Assembly: GCA_007280145.1 (NCBI GenBank)
Contig: QYPU01000051.1
Location: 1 to 18,162 of the forward strand
DNA from: Dehalococcoidia bacterium
GTDB lineage: Bacteria; Chloroflexota; Dehalococcoidia; GIF9; UBA5629
DNA length: 18,162 nucleotides
Direction of reading: 5' to 3'
In this document: positions 7,283 through 14,467 of the stretch, one piece after another
How the letters are laid out: the number at the start of each line of letters is the position of its first letter
Position numbering within the stretch: the stretch's first letter is position 1
Program-made: the position numbers and the translations under genes
Notes under the pieces: generated by a model
Told to the model about the DNA's origin: nothing
Database searches by the model: none
Seen by the model: the letters and a program-made list of their open reading frames with translations, nothing else

Positions 7283-7361
7283 ACATGTAGTGCGAGGAAT
7301 GTCATTGCGAGCCGAAGCTGCGAGGAACAAAGTGACGAAGCAGTCAGCGAAGCAACCTCGC
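7283..7361 (+). repeat. Dispersed intergenic repeat, copy A, with REP-like edges
   Basis: It begins ACATGTAGTGCGAGG (7283-7297), a 15-base exact match to 17957-17971. The core 7299-7354 matches the reverse complement of 14211-14266 at 53 of 56 positions. GCGAGG (7292-7297) and CCTCGC (7356-7361) bracket the core as an inverted repeat, suggesting the core sits inside a GTAG-footed hairpin. The core belongs to the widely seen class of repeats with CATTGCGAG...GTGACGAAGCA. Confidence 0.85.
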
Positions 7362-7375
7362 CTCGCCCAAAGATA

Positions 7376-9097
7376 TTAACCCCGATGCATGCCCGCCTTT
7401 TCCAGGTACTCCTTGTATTCCACCAGCTTAATCAGAACTCTGGCGGCCTGCCTGCCAGAAGGGTACGCATAGTGGGAGCCCAGCAGGCGAGGTTGGCCCT
7501 CGGCAAAGGTAGTGGTAATCACTGGTTTGTTGTAGTTTGCCACCCACTGCTCAGCTAACGCCGCCAGAAAACGCTCAATCGCCTCGACAGACGTCATCTC
7601 CTTTAGAGCCCCCTTCCTCAAAGTAGCCCTGGAATCACCTGACTTGGGAGGAGCGATGAAAAACGAAGGGTCGATTCTTCCGGCAGCTATTGCAGAGGCA
7701 ATTAACTCCACAAGTTCGGCGATTTCTTCCTCATCCTGAACACCGATCATTGAAGCTGCCATAGAAATGACAGGATGTATAATCCTGCTAATTTTCACGG
7801 CATCTTTTGAACCAAGCACTCTGGTAAATACTGGGGCAAGCTCTTGGAACCTCGCCTGAGAGGGCATCCACGAAGCAACGCTCTCGAGAGAGGCTGAGTC
7901 GGCAGAAAGGAACATGGAGGCAAAAATAGAAAAGCCGCCAAATCCCATGAAAATCAGCGAATCTACCTCCTCTACCCTCAACAACTTCAGCGGAGCCGTC
8001 ATATAGCTGATGAAGTTCCTGTCCCCGGCAGGGTCCACAGGGTTACCATGACTCCACCGCGGCGGAAAGACCTTATCAAGCAAAGCAATAGTCTTATCAG
8101 GTAACTCAATCACGTTCAGGCCTTCCAAGGCACAAGCATCGGCGCACAGAACACCGTAGCTTCCACCAGGGGTGAGAATGGCCACGTTCCTGCCTTTAGG
8201 AAGCGGCTGGGTTAAAAATCCAAGGGCAACATCCAGTAACTCTTCCGGACTGTCGACTCTGATTACCCCCACGCTTCTAAATGCTGCATCATAAGCCTCG
8301 TCAGAGCCGGCTAGCGCCCCAGAATGGGATGTTACTGCCTTTGCAGCCGCCGCCGTTTTGCCCCCCTTCAAGGCAATCACCGGCTTCTTCGGTGTTACCT
8401 TTTTCACCTTCTCCAAAAAGCGTTCGCCATCACTTACGCCCTCTATATATGTCAGTATAACCTTTACCTCCGGGTCCTCACCGAAGTGCTCAATGTAATC
8501 CTCAATCTGTATATCTGCAGTACAGCCGCAGCTTACATATCGGTGAAAACCTACTCCCCGCTGGTACCCGGACATCACGATGGCACCGCCAACGTTTCCC
8601 CCTTGTGACACAAAGGCCAGGGGACCATCCTTAACCGGCATAGGAAACATAAAGGCCCTCAACTTGGATGAGGCGCTCCAGTAACCCATGCAGTTGGGGC
8701 CAATGAAACGAATCCCGCCTTTTCTGGCAATCCTCAGGACCTCATCCTGCAGCTTCTTTCCTTTTTCTCCAGTCTCGGCAAAGCCAGCCGAAATAATTAC
8801 GCTCGCCTTCACCCCTTTAGCAACGCAGTCCTCCATGACAGCAGGCACACTAGCTGCAGGGATAACAAAGACGGCAAGGTCAACTGGGGCCGGTATATCC
8901 GTCACTCGCGCAAATGCCTTGTGCCCCATAATTTCGCTCTCCTTGCTGTTCACCGGGTAGACCTCCCCCTCAAAACCATTAAGCGTGCTGGCGAAAGTGG
9001 AGAACCCCCACTTGTTCCAGTTGTTTGTTGCTCCAATTACGGCAACCGACCTCGGATTGATTAACGGCTCTAGCTCTTCGACTATGGATTGACTCAT
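7376..9097 (-). CDS. Acyl-CoA synthetase (NDP-forming) alpha-like protein, no ATP-grasp domain
   Basis: 573 residues from the chosen start. Numbering from the upstream ATG at 9103: a CoA-binding Rossmann domain (about 12-150) with SVAVIGATNNWNKWGF and FIGPNCMGYW; a succinyl-CoA-ligase-like domain (160-300) with FVSQGGNVGG and the SHSGALAGSDEAYDAAF motif, whose H260 corresponds to the phosphorylated His of ADP-forming acetyl-CoA synthetases; a second ligase domain (310-450); then about 120 C-terminal residues I cannot assign. The ATP-grasp (beta) domain needed for nucleotide use is absent and no beta gene is adjacent. So it either pairs with a distant subunit or works only on CoA/phosphate groups. 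The family converts acyl-CoA plus ADP and phosphate to acid plus ATP in anaerobes. It is monocistronic here. Confidence 0.87.
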   Translation of the reverse strand: MSQSIVEELEPLINPRSVAVIGATNNWNKWGFSTFASTLNGFEGEVYPVNSKESEIMGHKAFARVTDIPAPVDLAVFVIPAASVPAVMEDCVAKGVKASVIISAGFAETGEKGKKLQDEVLRIARKGGIRFIGPNCMGYWSASSKLRAFMFPMPVKDGPLAFVSQGGNVGGAIVMSGYQRGVGFHRYVSCGCTADIQIEDYIEHFGEDPEVKVILTYIEGVSDGERFLEKVKKVTPKKPVIALKGGKTAAAAKAVTSHSGALAGSDEAYDAAFRSVGVIRVDSPEELLDVALGFLTQPLPKGRNVAILTPGGSYGVLCADACALEGLNVIELPDKTIALLDKVFPPRWSHGNPVDPAGDRNFISYMTAPLKLLRVEEVDSLIFMGFGGFSIFASMFLSADSASLESVASWMPSQARFQELAPVFTRVLGSKDAVKISRIIHPVISMAASMIGVQDEEEIAELVELIASAIAAGRIDPSFFIAPPKSGDSRATLRKGALKEMTSVEAIERFLAALAEQWVANYNKPVITTTFAEGQPRLLGSHYAYPSGRQAARVLIKLVEYKEYLEKAGMHRG

Positions 9098-9105
9098 TGG
9101 CATTT

Positions 9106-9110
9106 CCTCC
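9106..9110 (-). promoter_or_regulatory. Ribosome binding site deciding the synthetase start
   Basis: GGAGG on the minus strand lies 2 bases before ATG 9103 but 8 bases before ATG 9097. The second spacing is the workable one, so translation probably starts at 9097 (MSQSIVEE). Confidence 0.75.
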
Positions 9111-9401
9111 GCCTGTTACATTGACCCATAGCCACAAAGGATAGCAAAACAAGGCAGCTGACTCAAGAAAACCCTTGCCTGTGGCAGACTGTCACTACAT
9201 GCTTACACCTGGGAACAATTCAGGCAACGAAGCTGCTCTTGGAGGTTCTACTTTACTTCAACTAGATGTATAATCAAGATAAACACATGGTATAATTCTC
9301 GAAGTTAGACGGGAGCTTTGCCAGTGAAGTCGCTATGGGGTTAGCTTGTCCACATAAACCAGGGGAAGAATGACCCATAAACTTCAAAGATATTATTTCG
9401 T

Positions 9402-9430
9402 TTTACAATATGGATAAAAGGTTATAAAAT
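9402..9430 (+). promoter_or_regulatory. Candidate sigma-70-type promoter of the DUF4349 gene
   Basis: TTTACA (9402-9407) and TAAAAT (9425-9430) are 17 bases apart, each one mismatch from consensus. They lie just upstream of the GGGAGGT ribosome site and ATG 9451. Confidence 0.5.
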
Positions 9431-9450
9431 GACCATCTGGGAGGTAAATA

Positions 9451-10332
9451 ATGAATAAACTGCTCAAAATCTTAATACCAATACTGCTAATTCCAGGGCT
9501 TATACTGGCTGCAGGCTGTGCCAAAGCACCAGAACCAGCGGTAGCGCCGGCGCCAGCACCACCGCCGGCAGGAATGGCACCGCTACCGCAATCGGCATCA
9601 GGAGAAGCCTACTCGGGAACAGAGCAATATCGCACCGATGAAGGAGAGTTTGACGAGGCAGGCATAGACCGCAAGCTCGTGAAAACCGGCCAACTAACTT
9701 TAGAGGTGGACGATGTAGTCGAGGCTATGGATGATGTCGCCGAAATAGCCGGTGAACTAGATGGCTATGTGGTTTCCTCCAACAAGTATGAAAGCGATAG
9801 CAGAGCCCGCGGCAGAATCTCCATCCGAGTTCCAGCCGAGCGCTTCGATGAAGCCTTCGACAGGCTTCGCCAGATAGCCATAGATGTGCCTCGCGAAAGC
9901 ACCGAGAGTCAGGATGTAACCGAAGAATACACCGACCTGGAAGCTCAGCTACGTAACCTGGAGGCAACCGAAGCTCAGTATCTGGCGCTGCTCGAGAAAG
10001 CAGAGACAGTGGAAGATATATTAGCTGTGCAGCGAGAACTTTCCAATGTCCGAGGGCAAATCGAGCGGACTAAGGGGCGCATGCAATACCTGGAGCGCAC
10101 CTCAGATATGTCACTCATTGAGGTAAGCTTGCAGGAGACAAAGCCCTTAGGTGCGACTGGCTGGAACGCTTCAGAGACCTTCAAGTCAGCGGTGCGTGGC
10201 CTCATTGCTTTTGGGAAAGTCTTAGCTAATATCGCCATCTGGCTGGTAATTTTCTGTCCTATCTGGATTCCTATCATATTTCTAATACGCTTCCTCAGGC
10301 GACGGCGAAAGGCGAAAGCCCAGACAAAATAA
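9451..10332 (+). CDS. DUF4349 lipoprotein with C-terminal membrane segment
   Basis: 293 residues. A lipoprotein signal peptide ends in the lipobox LAAGC, with C23 as lipidation site. A Pro/Ala-rich linker (27-48) leads to the DUF4349 domain (about 75-285): KLVKTGQLTLEVDDV, then GELDGYVVSSN and ISIRVPAERFDEAFDRL, a coiled coil at about 160-215 (TDLEAQLRNLEATEAQYLAL through QIERTKGRMQYLERTS), and a membrane helix at about 255-280 before an RRRRKAK tail. The protein is thus held at both ends of the outer domain, by a lipid and by the C-terminal helix with its basic tail inside. DUF4349 is widespread but of unknown function; an envelope scaffold role is plausible. GGGAGGT stands 7 bases before the ATG. 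The DUF3795 gene starts 45 bases downstream, so the two may be co-transcribed. Confidence 0.92.
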   Translation: MNKLLKILIPILLIPGLILAAGCAKAPEPAVAPAPAPPPAGMAPLPQSASGEAYSGTEQYRTDEGEFDEAGIDRKLVKTGQLTLEVDDVVEAMDDVAEIAGELDGYVVSSNKYESDSRARGRISIRVPAERFDEAFDRLRQIAIDVPRESTESQDVTEEYTDLEAQLRNLEATEAQYLALLEKAETVEDILAVQRELSNVRGQIERTKGRMQYLERTSDMSLIEVSLQETKPLGATGWNASETFKSAVRGLIAFGKVLANIAIWLVIFCPIWIPIIFLIRFLRRRRKAKAQTK

Positions 10333-10377
10333 AGGTAGCACCACTTAACATTCATAACAAATGAAAAGGAGGGACTC

Positions 10378-10722
10378 ATGAACAAAATGGTGGCCTACTG
10401 TGGAATTGTGTGCAGCCAGTGCCCAGGATTCCTGGCAACGCAGAAAGATGATGACGCAGCAAGAAAGAAAGTCGCTGAGGCATGGTCCAAGCAGTTCAAC
10501 ATGCCAGTCAAACCTGAGGACGTCAACTGCGACGGGTGTGCAGCGGATGGCGAAAGGATTGTAGGCTACGCCAACATTTGCAAGATAAGGAAGTGTGCCA
10601 GGGAAAAGCAGCTTGAGAACTGCGCCTACTGCGATGAGTACGCCTGTGAAAGGCTGACCAAGTGGTTCGGCGCGGTGCCTCAAGCCAGAACCACTCTCGA
10701 AGAAATCAGGAAAAGCCTCTAG
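10378..10722 (+). CDS. Cys-rich DUF3795 protein, putative metal/FeS binder
   Basis: 114 residues with ten cysteines: C8, C12, C15, C51, C54, C68, C73, C82, C85 and C90. The pattern YCGIVCSQCP at the N-terminus, C-x2-C (CDGC), CKIRKCAREK and CAYCDEYAC is the DUF3795 signature, and the length is typical. The cysteine pairs suggest zinc or iron-sulfur binding; the function is unknown. No signal peptide or membrane segment. GGAGGG lies 4 bases before ATG 10378, slightly tight, and an in-frame ATG at 10387 would be too far, so 10378 is kept. It follows the DUF4349 gene by 45 bases in the same direction. Confidence 0.9.
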   Translation: MNKMVAYCGIVCSQCPGFLATQKDDDAARKKVAEAWSKQFNMPVKPEDVNCDGCAADGERIVGYANICKIRKCAREKQLENCAYCDEYACERLTKWFGAVPQARTTLEEIRKSL

Positions 10723-10836
10723 GCCAGATAAAAAAGCCATAGATTCTTACTAGGTAGCTAAAAGAGCAATTTGAGCTTTTTGCCTATTGCCATAATGTTA
10801 AGCCATGATATTATAGTGGTAAGGATAGAAGTAAAA

Positions 10837-11388
10837 ATGGGCGTTTGGGATAGATACGCTGAATTTGTCTACAGAGTGGCCACGGGCAGCAAGAGACGTA
10901 GAATCAGGATTATGCCCGTGGCCGCATTGTTCTTCTTTGGCCTGGTGGTGCTCTTCGTCTTCGCCTCCTTCTGGGTAGATAAGTGGCTTGCCTTCCTTCA
11001 TTTCGACTCTACCTGGTGGAGCCTCGGGCTGTCTATGCTTCTTCTTATTCCTGGCTGTGTCATCATGGAGTGGCCAGTTATAGCATTTCTTCGGGCCAGG
11101 GGCACACCCGTCCCTTTCAACCCACCGCCAAAGCTGATTACCACCGGACTCTATGCCTTTGTCAGAAATCCCATGCTCCTTGGCTTGTTCCTGCTCATGC
11201 TGGGGCTGGGAGTCCTGTTTGGCTCGCTGTCCCTTATCTTCATTTTCACACCCCTTTTTATACTGCTCAATGTCCTATATCTCAAAGCCATTGAAGAAAA
11301 AGAGATGGAGAAAAAGTTCGGCGAGGAATACCTGGAATATAAGAAAAAGGTGCCTATGTTCATTCCCAGGTTGAATAAGAGGAAATAA
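10837..11388 (+). CDS. Isoprenylcysteine/phospholipid methyltransferase-family membrane protein
   Basis: 183 residues from ATG 10837. Hydrophobic segments lie near 26-45, 60-86 and 112-150. The C-terminal half carries the ICMT/PEMT/NnrU fold signature: TTGLYAFVRNP (102-112), then GLFLLMLGLG, then E154-K-E-M-E with KFGEEYLEYKKKVP, the region that binds S-adenosylmethionine and closes the active site in this family. The substrate (isoprenoid, lipid or small thiol) cannot be deduced. The frame is open back to TTG 10771, adding 22 residues, but that start has no ribosome site. An AAGGA lies 11 bases before ATG 10837, so the start is only moderately sure. It sits 114 bases after the DUF3795 stop. 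Confidence 0.85.
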   Translation: MGVWDRYAEFVYRVATGSKRRRIRIMPVAALFFFGLVVLFVFASFWVDKWLAFLHFDSTWWSLGLSMLLLIPGCVIMEWPVIAFLRARGTPVPFNPPPKLITTGLYAFVRNPMLLGLFLLMLGLGVLFGSLSLIFIFTPLFILLNVLYLKAIEEKEMEKKFGEEYLEYKKKVPMFIPRLNKRK

Positions 11389-11401
11389 CCAAGTTTGAAA
11401 C

Positions 11402-11433
11402 CTATAAATTATAGACTGTGCTAATATTTATAG
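11402..11433. promoter_or_regulatory. AT-rich inverted repeat upstream of the PH-like gene
   Basis: CTATAAAT (11402-11409) and ATTTATAG (11426-11433) are perfect 8-base inverted copies, 16 bases apart. The left arm is part of a tighter palindrome CTATAA-A-TTATAG (11402-11414). This could be an operator or promoter element for the gene at 11498. Confidence 0.4.
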
Positions 11434-11497
11434 CCAGAAACTTACGTAAAACATCGTCCCAGTTAAATTGAAGGTGATGCTAGAAAGGAGTTCTTGA

Positions 11498-11953
11498 GTG
11501 GAGTCTTTGATTTATGAAGACATCCCGCGCTACGATGTGTGGCTCAAAGCTATCATGTTACTCCCCTTATTCTTTGTCCTCATCGGGGTGTTTAATTTGA
11601 CCAGCGAACCCGGGTCAGCGATTGGCATGTTTGCCACAGCTATTCTTATGGCAGCCATCTACTGGGCAGTATTCCCCCGAAAATACCGCATACTTGAGGG
11701 CAAGGTCAAAATAGTGCTGGGAGGGCCATTCTCTTTCAACATCCCCTTCGATACCATCGAAACTGCCAGAGCACCCAAGGGGGCAAGCGTGGGGCTTAAC
11801 TTCCCGAGTTCGTTCTCAGGTAAGAATGCTGTACAAATCGTTCGCAGAAAGAGGCTGAGCGTCAACATAACTCCCAGTGACCGCGAACTATTTCTCGAGA
11901 ACCTGGATAAAGCACTAAACAGCTGGAGAAGTCACCATATGGAGGGGACTTAG
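11498..11953 (+). CDS. Membrane protein with PH-like (bPH) domain
   Basis: 151 residues. Two hydrophobic segments (about 16-33 and 40-59) form a hairpin, followed by a short beta-rich domain: RKYRILEGKVKIVLGGPFSF, IPFDTIETARAPKG, AVQIVRRKRLSVNITPSDRE and a final helix LFLENLDKALNSW. This is the layout of bacterial PH-domain proteins (bPH families), small membrane proteins of mostly unknown role. GTG 11498 is the start because AAAGGAG sits 7 bases upstream and the codon before it is a stop. It follows the methyltransferase by 109 bases in the same direction, but the palindromes between suggest its own promoter. Confidence 0.8.
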   Translation: MESLIYEDIPRYDVWLKAIMLLPLFFVLIGVFNLTSEPGSAIGMFATAILMAAIYWAVFPRKYRILEGKVKIVLGGPFSFNIPFDTIETARAPKGASVGLNFPSSFSGKNAVQIVRRKRLSVNITPSDRELFLENLDKALNSWRSHHMEGT

Positions 11954-11965
11954 CAACCTTTAGCC

Positions 11966-12020
11966 GTCTTTGCGAGGCTTGTCCTGAGCGAAGCGAGGGA
12001 ACCGGACGAAGCAATCTTGG
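11966..12020 (+). repeat. Dispersed intergenic repeat, divergent copy D
   Basis: It starts GTCTTTGCGAGGC and ends GGACGAAGCAATCTTGG, the same class as the copies at 7299 and 14083-14266 but more diverged inside (TGTCCTGAGCGAAGCGAGG). It lies between the PH-like gene and mtnA. Confidence 0.75.
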
Positions 12021-12082
12021 TGGAAGGGAAGAGCTCAGTGCGACAGTTTGCCGTTGATAAACAACCTTGACATGAGGGCTTG

Positions 12083-13102
12083 ATGAAACCGATTGAATGG
12101 CTGGACAACAAGCTTAAGATTATCGACCAGACGAAGTTGCCCCAAACGACAGCTTTTGTTGAGCTCTCTGATTATCATGAGGTGGTAGCCGCAATCAGGG
12201 AGATGAAGGTCCGTGGGGCACCGGCTATTGGAGTGGCTGCTGCTTATGGTATTGCTCTCGGAGCCCAAAATATAAAAACCGAGAGTAAAGACAGGTTTAT
12301 TAGCCAGTTTGACCAGATTCTACAAGCTTTCTCAGTCGCCCGACCCACCGCCGCTAATCTATTCCGCACCATCGACAGGATGAAGAAGATAGCATCAACA
12401 ACCGATGATACCCCAATAATAAAGCAGGCACTCATCGATGAGGCAAAGAGAATTCATGCCGAGGAGGAGGCTGCCACTGAGCGCCTCAGCCAGCTTGGCG
12501 CTGAGCTGATTAAGGATGGTTTCACCATCCTGACACACTGCAACACCGGCTCACTGGCTACTGCCGGCTACGGCACAGCTCTGGGTATAATCAAAGCTGC
12601 CAAAAAGCAAGGCAAGAAAATCGATGTAATCGCCACCGAAACTCGCCCCTTACTTCAGGGAGCTCGCCTCACTGCCTGGGAGCTAATGCAGGAGAATATA
12701 CCAGCAACCTTAGTCACCGATTCTATGGCAGGTTATTTCATCAATCAAGGCAAAGTTGATTGCGTCATCGTCGGTGCTGACAGGATTGCTGCCAATGGCG
12801 ATGTGGCCAACAAGATTGGCACCTACACCTTAGCCGTGTTAGCCGCTGAAAACGGTATCCCTTTTTATGTAGCTGCGCCTACCAGCACCATCGACCTTTC
12901 TTTGAATTCCGGGGCTGAAATCCCCATCGAGGAGCGGAATCCCGAAGAGGTAACCAGCATCGGGGGAGTAATCCTGGCCCCACAAGGCATCAAGGCAGCC
13001 AACCCCGCCTTCGATGTAACGCCCCATCGCTACATAACCGCTATAATCACCGAAAAGGGAATAGTAAAAGAGCCATATGGAGACAGGATGAAACTCATCT
13101 AG
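12083..13102 (+). CDS. mtnA: S-methyl-5-thioribose-1-phosphate isomerase
   Basis: 339 residues, usual for MtnA. It converts 5-methylthioribose 1-phosphate to 5-methylthioribulose 1-phosphate in methionine salvage (EC 5.3.1.23). The eIF2B-alpha-like fold signatures are clear: MKVRGAPAIGVAAAYG (41-56), THCNTGSLATAGYGTALG (151-168) with catalytic C153, IATETRPLLQGARLTAWEL, and GADRIAANGDVANKIGTYTL (231-250) with D233. The 80-residue gap between C153 and D233 equals that in Bacillus subtilis MtnA (C160/D240). GAGGG lies 4 bases before ATG 12083; a TTG just before it would add one Met. No other salvage gene is near, so it stands alone. Archaeal relatives act in nucleotide salvage, but the MtnA signatures fit better here. 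Confidence 0.95.
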   Translation: MKPIEWLDNKLKIIDQTKLPQTTAFVELSDYHEVVAAIREMKVRGAPAIGVAAAYGIALGAQNIKTESKDRFISQFDQILQAFSVARPTAANLFRTIDRMKKIASTTDDTPIIKQALIDEAKRIHAEEEAATERLSQLGAELIKDGFTILTHCNTGSLATAGYGTALGIIKAAKKQGKKIDVIATETRPLLQGARLTAWELMQENIPATLVTDSMAGYFINQGKVDCVIVGADRIAANGDVANKIGTYTLAVLAAENGIPFYVAAPTSTIDLSLNSGAEIPIEERNPEEVTSIGGVILAPQGIKAANPAFDVTPHRYITAIITEKGIVKEPYGDRMKLI

Positions 13103-13309
13103 TAGGCAATGAGGCAACTTGATGGCTTTTTGTTTAGTCCTTGTGTAACTGCCACGGATTTGCGCGTGCCGGCCGTACTATCTTCACGGATGTCCGTGCA
13201 GGATGCAATTGCAAAACTGGAATTGAGAGTGAGGGTGATGAAGGCGAGACAAGCTTATCAGTGTTGCTTGTGAGAGGCAATAAGCTTTGAATTATTGGCT
13301 GTGTGGACT
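13103..13309. other. Convergent intergenic region after mtnA
   Basis: 207 bases between convergent genes. A stem at 13276-13283 / 13292-13299 (GGCAATAA / TTATTGGC, one mismatch, 8-base loop) lies just past the stop of the minus-strand gene at 13310 and may end its transcript, although no T-run follows. Nothing else is recognisable. Confidence 0.4.
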
Positions 13310-13729
13310 CTATTCAACAGTAATGGTCGCAATAAATGTCCATTCCCCTTTCTCGCCGCCTTCCCAGGGTCTGCCATATTCCATAGATATGATACTAGTG
13401 CCTGCTCTGAGCGCCTTGAAAGTCCATACTTCGTGACCAGCAGCTCCAGGAACATCCTTTTCAGGAGGCACGAATTCATGGTTAATTTGCCTTAGTACAG
13501 TTTCGTCACTGATTTGTGCCGTCTCTGACCACTGGAAGCCTGTCGACGGGTTAGAGCACAAAGTTACAATTACCGAATCACCAGCATCAGCCTCGGCTTC
13601 CCAACTGAAGTGTTGGTCCTTCATAAAGTCATCACAGGATATTTCCAGGGACACCTGTTTACTGGTACAGGCAACTAAGCCAAGTGAGAGAGCAACAAGA
13701 GTACATACAAGGATTAGCTTTATTTTCAT
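13310..13729 (-). CDS. Chagasin-like cysteine-protease inhibitor (I42) lipoprotein
   Basis: 139 residues. A lipoprotein signal peptide ends in LGLVAC with C21 as lipidation site. The mature part is an immunoglobulin-like inhibitor domain of MEROPS family I42. All three chagasin loops can be seen: NPSTGFQW (60-67), the Gly-rich loop PGAAG (94-98) and GRPWE (119-123). In chagasin these loops enter the active cleft of papain-type proteases. It is probably exposed on the cell surface to block outside or self-made cysteine proteases. AAGGAGGA lies 8 bases before the ATG. It is monocistronic and no protease gene is nearby. The motif match makes the family assignment firm; inhibition itself is inferred. 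Confidence 0.92.
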   Translation of the reverse strand: MKIKLILVCTLVALSLGLVACTSKQVSLEISCDDFMKDQHFSWEAEADAGDSVIVTLCSNPSTGFQWSETAQISDETVLRQINHEFVPPEKDVPGAAGHEVWTFKALRAGTSIISMEYGRPWEGGEKGEWTFIATITVE

Positions 13730-13742
13730 TCTCTATTCCTCC

Positions 13743-14082
13743 TTTCATTTCAAACTACCTCCTCTAGTATAAACGAAAAAACAACAAACTGGATAGCTTT
13801 GGCTTGTGTAGCCCACCGTTCTGTTGAAGACTGATACGCTGTAGAAACAAAGTTGCAGCTGGGCGCGCTACTTGAAAAAGAATAATTGCACGATGTGACG
13901 AAATGTACAATCGACTGGTACAGGGCTTGCCTTAATAAGTCCTAGCGCTTAGGCTAAAGAGTGATTGAGCAGAGATATAGATTAGTGCAGTCTAAAACTA
14001 TATTCACCGCCTTGCCTGTGGGTGCGGGGTAAAATGCAAGATGGCAGGTGAAAAGTCAAGAGTGTTGATTCTTGTGTCATTT
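13743..14082. other. Gene-free stretch upstream of the I42 lipoprotein gene
   Basis: 340 bases with no ORF of coding character. On the minus strand a TATACT near 13766-13771 could be a -10 for the gene ending at 13310. An imperfect palindrome CCTA-GCGCT-TAGG lies near 13942-13954. Otherwise nothing is recognised. Confidence 0.4.
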
Positions 14083-14192
14083 GTCATTGCGAGGCAAGGA
14101 GTGCCGCGGCAATCTCGGTGGGGCTTTGGGGGAGTGTTTTGTTTCCCCTCACCTCCCTCCGCCGAGATTGCTTCGCTTCGCTCGCAAAGACA
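14083..14192. repeat. Long imperfect palindrome of the CATTGCGAG repeat class
   Basis: The outer arms TGTCATTGCGAG (14082-14093) and CTCGCAAAGACA (14181-14192) pair at 11 of 12 positions. The inner arms GCAATCTCGGTGG (14109-14121) and CCGCCGAGATTGC (14159-14171) pair at all 13 if one G-T is allowed. The whole could fold as one 110-base hairpin. A reading frame on each strand through it is an artefact of the repeat. Confidence 0.75.
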
Positions 14193-14210
14193 GTGTGGGT
14201 TATGTTGTGA

Positions 14211-14266
14211 TTGCTTCGCTGACTGCTTTGTCACTTTGTTCCTCGTAGCTTCGGCTCGCAATGGCA
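14211..14266 (-). repeat. Dispersed intergenic repeat, copy C (inverted copy of 7299-7354)
   Basis: Read on the minus strand it starts TGCCATTGCGAGCCGAAGCT and ends AGTCAGCGAAGCAA. It agrees with 7299-7354 at 53 of 56 positions, the best-conserved repeat pair in the window. Confidence 0.88.
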
Positions 14267-14280
14267 GTATGGTTTTAGGT

Positions 14281-14380
14281 GAAAGTCGCCTGTCTACAGG
14301 TGCAGAACGCATCCGTGCGTGGATGGCATCAGCGCCGGGAGCCTAGGTGGACGCAGTAGGAGCGCAGGCAGGCGGTTTTC
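14281..14380. other. GC-rich, potentially structured module of unknown nature
   Basis: A 10-bp stem (TCGCCTGTCT 14286-14295 with AGGCAGGCGG 14366-14375, including two G-T pairs) closes 70 bases that contain a hairpin CATCC-GTGCGT-GGATG (14310-14325). G+C is visibly higher than in the surrounding intergenic DNA. No coding signature, no known riboswitch pattern and no promoter recognised. It could be a structured RNA, a repeat element or a relic. Confidence 0.3.
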
Positions 14381-14467
14381 CCTTCCGGTGATTAGACCAG
14401 AGTAAAAGCCCCCATATTCGGTAAATTACATAGGCAAAACCTGTTGCGAAGTTCTAATTTGGTTTTC
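14381..14467. other. Spacer downstream of the CoA-transferase gene
   Basis: 87 bases after the stop codon of the minus-strand gene. No clear terminator or ORF is visible. Confidence 0.4.

Larger units (their letters stand above)
9104..9450. other. Divergent intergenic region before the DUF4349 gene
   Basis: 347 bases between divergent genes. TATAAT occurs at 9269-9274 and 9291-9296 on the plus strand without good -35 partners. The better promoter lies at 9402-9430. I see no ORF, repeat or stable hairpin in the rest. Confidence 0.5.

Noticed and set aside
10749..10780. Possible terminator after the DUF3795 gene (GAGC ... GAGC then TTTTT)
   Set aside because: The two GAGC words are direct, not inverted, so no stable stem forms before the T-run.
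14004..14346. ORFs of about 100 codons on both strands through 14004-14346
   Set aside because: They run through the inverted repeat elements. The peptide text (CERSEAIS, RHCEP-like) is the familiar false translation of this repeat class, with no start signal or domain.
14309..14375. Slight resemblance of GAGCGCAGGCAGGCGG and nearby words to the 16S rRNA V4 region
   Set aside because: The invariant 530-loop sequence and every other conserved 16S block are absent, so this is chance or very remote at best.
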